Below, one piece after another: positions 47,882 to 53,800 of a stretch of DNA of 64,000 nt (its first letter is position 1; the number at the start of each line of letters is the position of its first letter). Both the position numbers and the translations under genes were made by a program. The stretch spans positions 21,194,350-21,258,349 of the forward strand of contig NW_020654810.1 of assembly GCF_003589595.1 (NCBI RefSeq), read 5' to 3'. The notes beneath the pieces are model-generated. The model saw nothing but the letters and a program-made list of their open reading frames with translations, had not been told where the DNA came from and did no database searches. The stretch is from Hyposmocoma kahamanoa. Lineage: Eukaryota; Arthropoda; Insecta; Lepidoptera; Cosmopterigidae.

Positions 47882-50800
47882 AAAGACATTTATTTATACA
47901 CAAAACACATAAACAAACATAACCGAACAATTAAAACAAAAACAAATGAACCATAATGTGGACAAAAAGGATGAAGACTCAGCATTGCTGATTTCAGGCT
48001 TCACCTTAAAGCTATTCGTTTGCTGCATCAGACCGGCAAGCGGATTGTATACTAAACACCAAGCAATTAACAGAGTATGTCTGTGTTGCACTATATGTAA
48101 ATGTATAAAAATTAAAAAATATATTTACTATGTATTTTTGTGTGTATTTATTTAGTGTTGCTAACGAATTTAACCACCGACCAATTGCTACTTGATTTCT
48201 GCACACACAGGAGCCATTGTTTACACATTTTTTTGAAAGAATATAGCGTTTTGGCATTTTTTAACGGAGGTGGCAGGTCATGCAGGTGGTAAAACATTGC
48301 GACATTCGATAAATTAAAAAAAAAAGCATAACATAATTCACAACAGACGATACGCTTTGCATTGACAAAATGTAGAAAATTTTAAATGTGTGCAAATTTT
48401 AAAGCTCGTGGGACCAACTAGAATCAATTTGTTTTGGCCTTATGATTTAAACTAGTAATTTTCTGTGCCAAAATATTAGAGTCGCTATTACATAATTAAT
48501 GCCCGCAATCAAAGACTACTCAGGGCTCAAGACATACTAGCTAAAAAGCAGTGCTTTCATAAATTAATTCCTCTATCAGCGAGGGCCGGCGTAATCCAAA
48601 AATGATCGGGTGTCCCCTTCGATAAACGTCGTTTAATGTCGCTTAATGGACGACAAATTGGTCGCCAGTTTGGGCAGTCGTCAGTTTGTTGACGGCATAA
48701 TGATGGGTGGAAAAAGGAAATGTTTTGTTGGAAATCCTTCTGCCTTTTATTATTTTAGACCATAATACAAATACTGAAGATTGCGCATAACTGACATAGG
48801 TATAAATAATATTATATATGTCTCTAATTTGAACACATGACAGGTTTTTTTAAATAATAAGTCGTGCGCCTGGTGGTAAGTGACAAGTCTATTCATGACA
48901 GTTGCAGTGCCACTCAGAGTTTTAAATCGCAAAGCTCCGAGGGGCATTGCGACTACGCCTGTCACCCTGAGACATAGTCCACAAGTCCCATGTGCCTGTA
49001 ATTTCACCAGCACCCTTACCCTTCAAAACCGGAATGCAGTAATGCTCATATTACTGCTGAAAAGAAAAGCTTGTGGTAGAAAAAGATAAGATGGCAGTAC
49101 TTCCCTGGACTAACTTTTCACAAGGAGCTTTTCTACTGTTACTATAAGAAATATAGCTGTGTTAATCGATCAGACAATAAAAAATGTCTCACTATCAAAT
49201 TCATTTCATAAGGTTCATAATCGACTCATCCGTAGAACAAAGATCTATGTGCAAGACTACTTGTTCTCAGGACAGTACATTTCGTTCGTTCTTCTTCGCT
49301 GTGGATGTCAGATCGACTGTTGTTTGATTTTATATTTCCGAAACGAAATAAGTATATAAATTCTCCAAACACCTTTACATAGGTCTTAGTTTGAATAACG
49401 AAATTGTTCTCGTAATCTACCTATTCTCTTTTCTCTACAATGGATTCTGTTCTTCGGATGAGTGGAGATGTGCTAACAAATCCATAACAGGCTGTCGGAG
49501 TATTTGGCAGAAAATTGGAATAATTATAAAAATGTTACAAAGATTTTCCACATTGTCAGTTTTCATAAAACATTCCAAGAAAAATTACTCAACAGCATAG
49601 AACGATATACCTATGGATATTTCTTAACGTCAAATTTTCAAGAACATAATAAAAACTCCTCGAAAAATTTCTGACAACATAAAAAGTCGTAGATATTAAA
49701 AATGGGGTTCTCTTAACAATGGATACCTTTTAGAATGTTAAGGAAATGGAAAAATCAGAATTCGTCATTCAAATTCACAGATAAGTGACGTAAAGATTTC
49801 CCTTTCGGGGGATGTGCGGGGGGAGGGACAATAGCCGACAGTCCCTGGAAATGTGATACCAACTTACATCTACAATTTCATAAATTACTTTCTCCAGTAA
49901 AATGTCGTATATCATTTGATACATCGACTTTGTCAACTGCAAGAATAAGTCGGTGATCCGTGTACCTTAAACGTACCTGCTGAATATTTTATTGTTGTTT
50001 TTCGTCGCGTTTTCGATGTGTAAATAGGGTGTTTACATTCTATTACTTGCAAGTCCGGTGCCTTTACCATGAAGATGAGTTTTCTTGTTGAGTTAACGTC
50101 TTTAGGTATTCTAAGGTTCTGGTAGTACAGTGGATTCTACCTATGTATCTTTCGAAATTGCTTTCCAAGCTACGTTATTTAACAATACGTTTCAATTAAT
50201 ATGATGGTTTTGGTCGGTATCAAAAAGTAAAGTTTTTTAAAGACAAGAAAAACAAAGCATACACATGGTTTGCTCCATCTAAGGGAAAAGTTTCAACAAA
50301 AATTGCCATATATTTCGATAACCAATTTCGTTAACAAATTCTGCGAAAATTTTGTGAGTCATCATTATGTTGTGTTTAGAAACCCATAGTAAAGGTGAAA
50401 CAAACATTTCATAGCTTTAAACCCTAGGTACTTAGTTTTCTAGACGACGTGCCTTAAAACTTTAAACAAGTCCTCAGGTACCCTAACTTTGACCGAAACA
50501 GAGGGAGCGTACAAAGCTAGCCATTTAATGAAATATTTTGAATATTTGTTATTCGATTCCTATCCTACGAACCACCAGCTAAAAAAGACATGTGCAAGTC
50601 AATTCGTGTGCAAGAATTGTGGTGTCTTTTAAAAATGGTATGTGTAAATTGTTCTCAAAGTAAAGTACTTGGTGAATTTTTAATTTGGCGGCTCACAGAA
50701 TATTTGGGGAGCAATTTGCGACTTAATATTGTATAAGGCGGACGGAAATTTCTTTTTAAACATTTTTATGAGCCAGAACCGAGTTTTCGGATAAAAAACT

Positions 50801-53800
50801 TGTGCAGGATGCTGTGACGACGTTTTAATTGTTTTCCTTACACCGCCATCGTTAGAATATTTAAAAACATTATATTGTAAAATCACTACTAAATATTCAA
50901 CAAAAACTTTACATTAAAGGTTCCGGATAGTGTTTGAATTATGAACCGAAGAACCGTCATGAAAGTGATTTTTTTTATATTTTTAAGGTTGTTTCGGTTT
51001 GACATTTGAAATTTTAATAACAGTAGAGCTCTTTGTGAAAGAGTTCGTTCAGGCTTCGCTTCAGCGCGGACGAGAGCTGGTGAATTTACAGGCACATGGG
51101 ACTTCAAAAGGTTATGTCTCAGATCTTTGTAATTTAAAGCTCTAAATGGCACAGCAACTGTTAAAAACAGGCGTGTCGCTTACCACCAGGCGCACGACGT
51201 GTTCGTACAATCAGTTGGTATCATAAAAAAAGTACAAGTAGTACAAGTACAAGTGTACATTGATAATAAGCAACTCCTAGAGTTTCTTACTCATGCTTCT
51301 CAGGGGAACGTACAGTCAAGAGCTCGTCAAGCTTGACAATTAAGACTTACATCCAACTCTGTGCCGCTAACGATAAGAACGATCCAAAGTACAAAGTGTC
51401 AAGCTTGACGTGCTCTTGACTGTACCTTACAAACAAGAATTGTTTCAACAATGTGACGATTTTAAGGTAACATTTAATATGATTGATTTTAAAGTAGAGA
51501 TGGGAAAAACTGTTATTTTTTTAAACGTTTAAATGTTATGCTTTTTGAAAAAAGCGTCCTTTTTTAAAACGCTTTTTCCCTTACACGCTTTTTAGTTTGA
51601 AGCTAAAAAAAACGAAAACGTTTAAGCGCATAGATTTTTATGCTAAAAAAAACTTGCAACGTTGTGTTGATAGCGACACGCAAGAGTAGACCACTAAAGG
51701 TTTTAAGTTATGTAAGTTATTTTGTAAAAAAACGAGTTATATTTTTATTTATGACATAACATTATTATATTAAACGATGAAAAACATAAGTTGTATAACT
51801 TTAGTAGTTGTTAACCGTTGGAATGGAAAAAACTGTTTATTTTTTTAACGTTAAACGTACGTTTAAAAAGCGTGCTTGTAAAAGCGCTTTTCACATACGC
51901 TTTTTAGTTTGACGCTTAAAAAGTCGTAAACGTTACTAAAGAAAAACGTTTAAGCGCATACATAGACTTTATGTTTAAAAAATCTCGCAACGTTATGTTG
52001 AATTAATTTGTTTAGGTAACATAGTTGGCGCTACTTGAAACTTAGGCACGTTGTAAAAAATGAAATTGTTGAATACTTATTGAACTGACCAGTGACCAAC
52101 GCTTACGCTTAAAATGAAAAGCGTGCTTATGCGCTTATTTTAAAAAGCAGATTTTTTTTAAAGCGCTTTTCGTTTAAACACCCACATTTAATTTCAAGTG
52201 TAATTTGTTTACCTTTGACATAATAGTTATTTGTTATGCAAGGCTGCAAAGTGCAAGCGAAGTCTAAGATTGAAAAAATAGATTCCTGAGTGTAGCGAGA
52301 GTTTCAAGACACGAGACGTAAAACAACTTTGCCGCCGAGCGAAACACACAACTTTTCACCTCACTACAGCGAGGAAAATGGTAGATGAAAGAAAAAACAG
52401 TTTAGTTCTTCGGCGAATTAAAATAATTAAACAATATTAGTTAATGTTGTCTATTTAATGTCAACAATAACAAGAATGAAATGTACCAACGAATTTGTAT
52501 TATACATAAATAATGTACGACAAATCGCGTAGTTGAACGTGTCATTGTAATTTTTTCATTAAAAGAAAAAGTTAGGTGCACCACAGTCGATCTTCAAGTT
52601 CGAATTTCAAAAACCTTTTCTAGATTTCTAATGAGAAGGAAAGCCTTTCCGAGCTAGTGAGGTGAAAAAAACTTATTACAGAAAACTTCATAAGTACACA
52701 ACTGCCATACTGCACTCTTTGTATACTAACGTAATCGACATTTTTAGCGAAATTGAGTAATTAACACATTATCTGGAATCAGCGAAACGGGATATATAAT
52801 ATAATAACCCCCCGTAAGCGGTTTTTTATATCTTATTCAGTTTCAGTTTTATTGTTATGCAAACTCAGTGTAATTGGAATTTTTTAATAAAAAAAAAACT
52901 TCATGTCTCGAAAATTACCAAAACGCAAATGCATTATTTTTGACAAGGAGGGCGGCATATGGCTTCAGATATTTGATGCATCACTATCACGTTACCGGAA
53001 CACTGGACAAAGTTTTATATAAAGTGAGTTAAATGAGTTGTCATGGTACGTCTGTTTTTGTAATGTAACGTTTAATAACAATACAATGTGGTTGTCACTT
53101 CATTGTGATGAAAATACTATATTTTCATCACACTTGATCGTAAATAGTACATGATTGCACGGTCGCTAACTTGACTACAATGCCCCAAATAAAACCTCCG
53201 GGCCTTTTTTATTTCCGCTACAGCCATTGTCGGTAAGGAGATTTTTTAATAAATTTGTAGCACGACATATTTCCTTATATAGGTCAGGTTCAAGTTCAAG
53301 CAAGGAAGTTATTTAAGTTCAAAATTAAAGATTAGCTTAAAATGTTATCTAAACAGAAACTGCATTTCCACATACTACATAAATAGGTACTTATTATTAA
53401 GAATTTCTTACAATTGATTTTAATTATTTTCTGTATAAAAATTTAGCTTATGTTCTTTTACAATCCATCATGACTGTATCCGTGTTTAGTTTTTACAACT
53501 TTTAGTTCGAATTGTATTGACCATGGAAAAATTAAAAAAAAAAACAAAAACGCGCCATTTGCAAATCCATAATTGTTGCGTTGTGAGCCATATTTATATT
53601 GTATTTATTTCCTCACAAATGTGATGAAAAACATTGTAAGTATCACGGACGGTAGAAAAAAAATACAAAACTCGGATTATTACAGCCCTCAGCTTTTGGC
53701 TTCAGACTTCTAATAGCCTTCGTGAATAATTTCCTATTTACCATCATCATAATACACAATGTACTATTATTTAAATCTATGTAAGTCTTTAAAATATATC

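Noticed and set aside
48010..48257. Small gene next to the (AAAT)n microsatellite
   Set aside because: Several overlapping frames on both strands, none with a domain or start/splice support.
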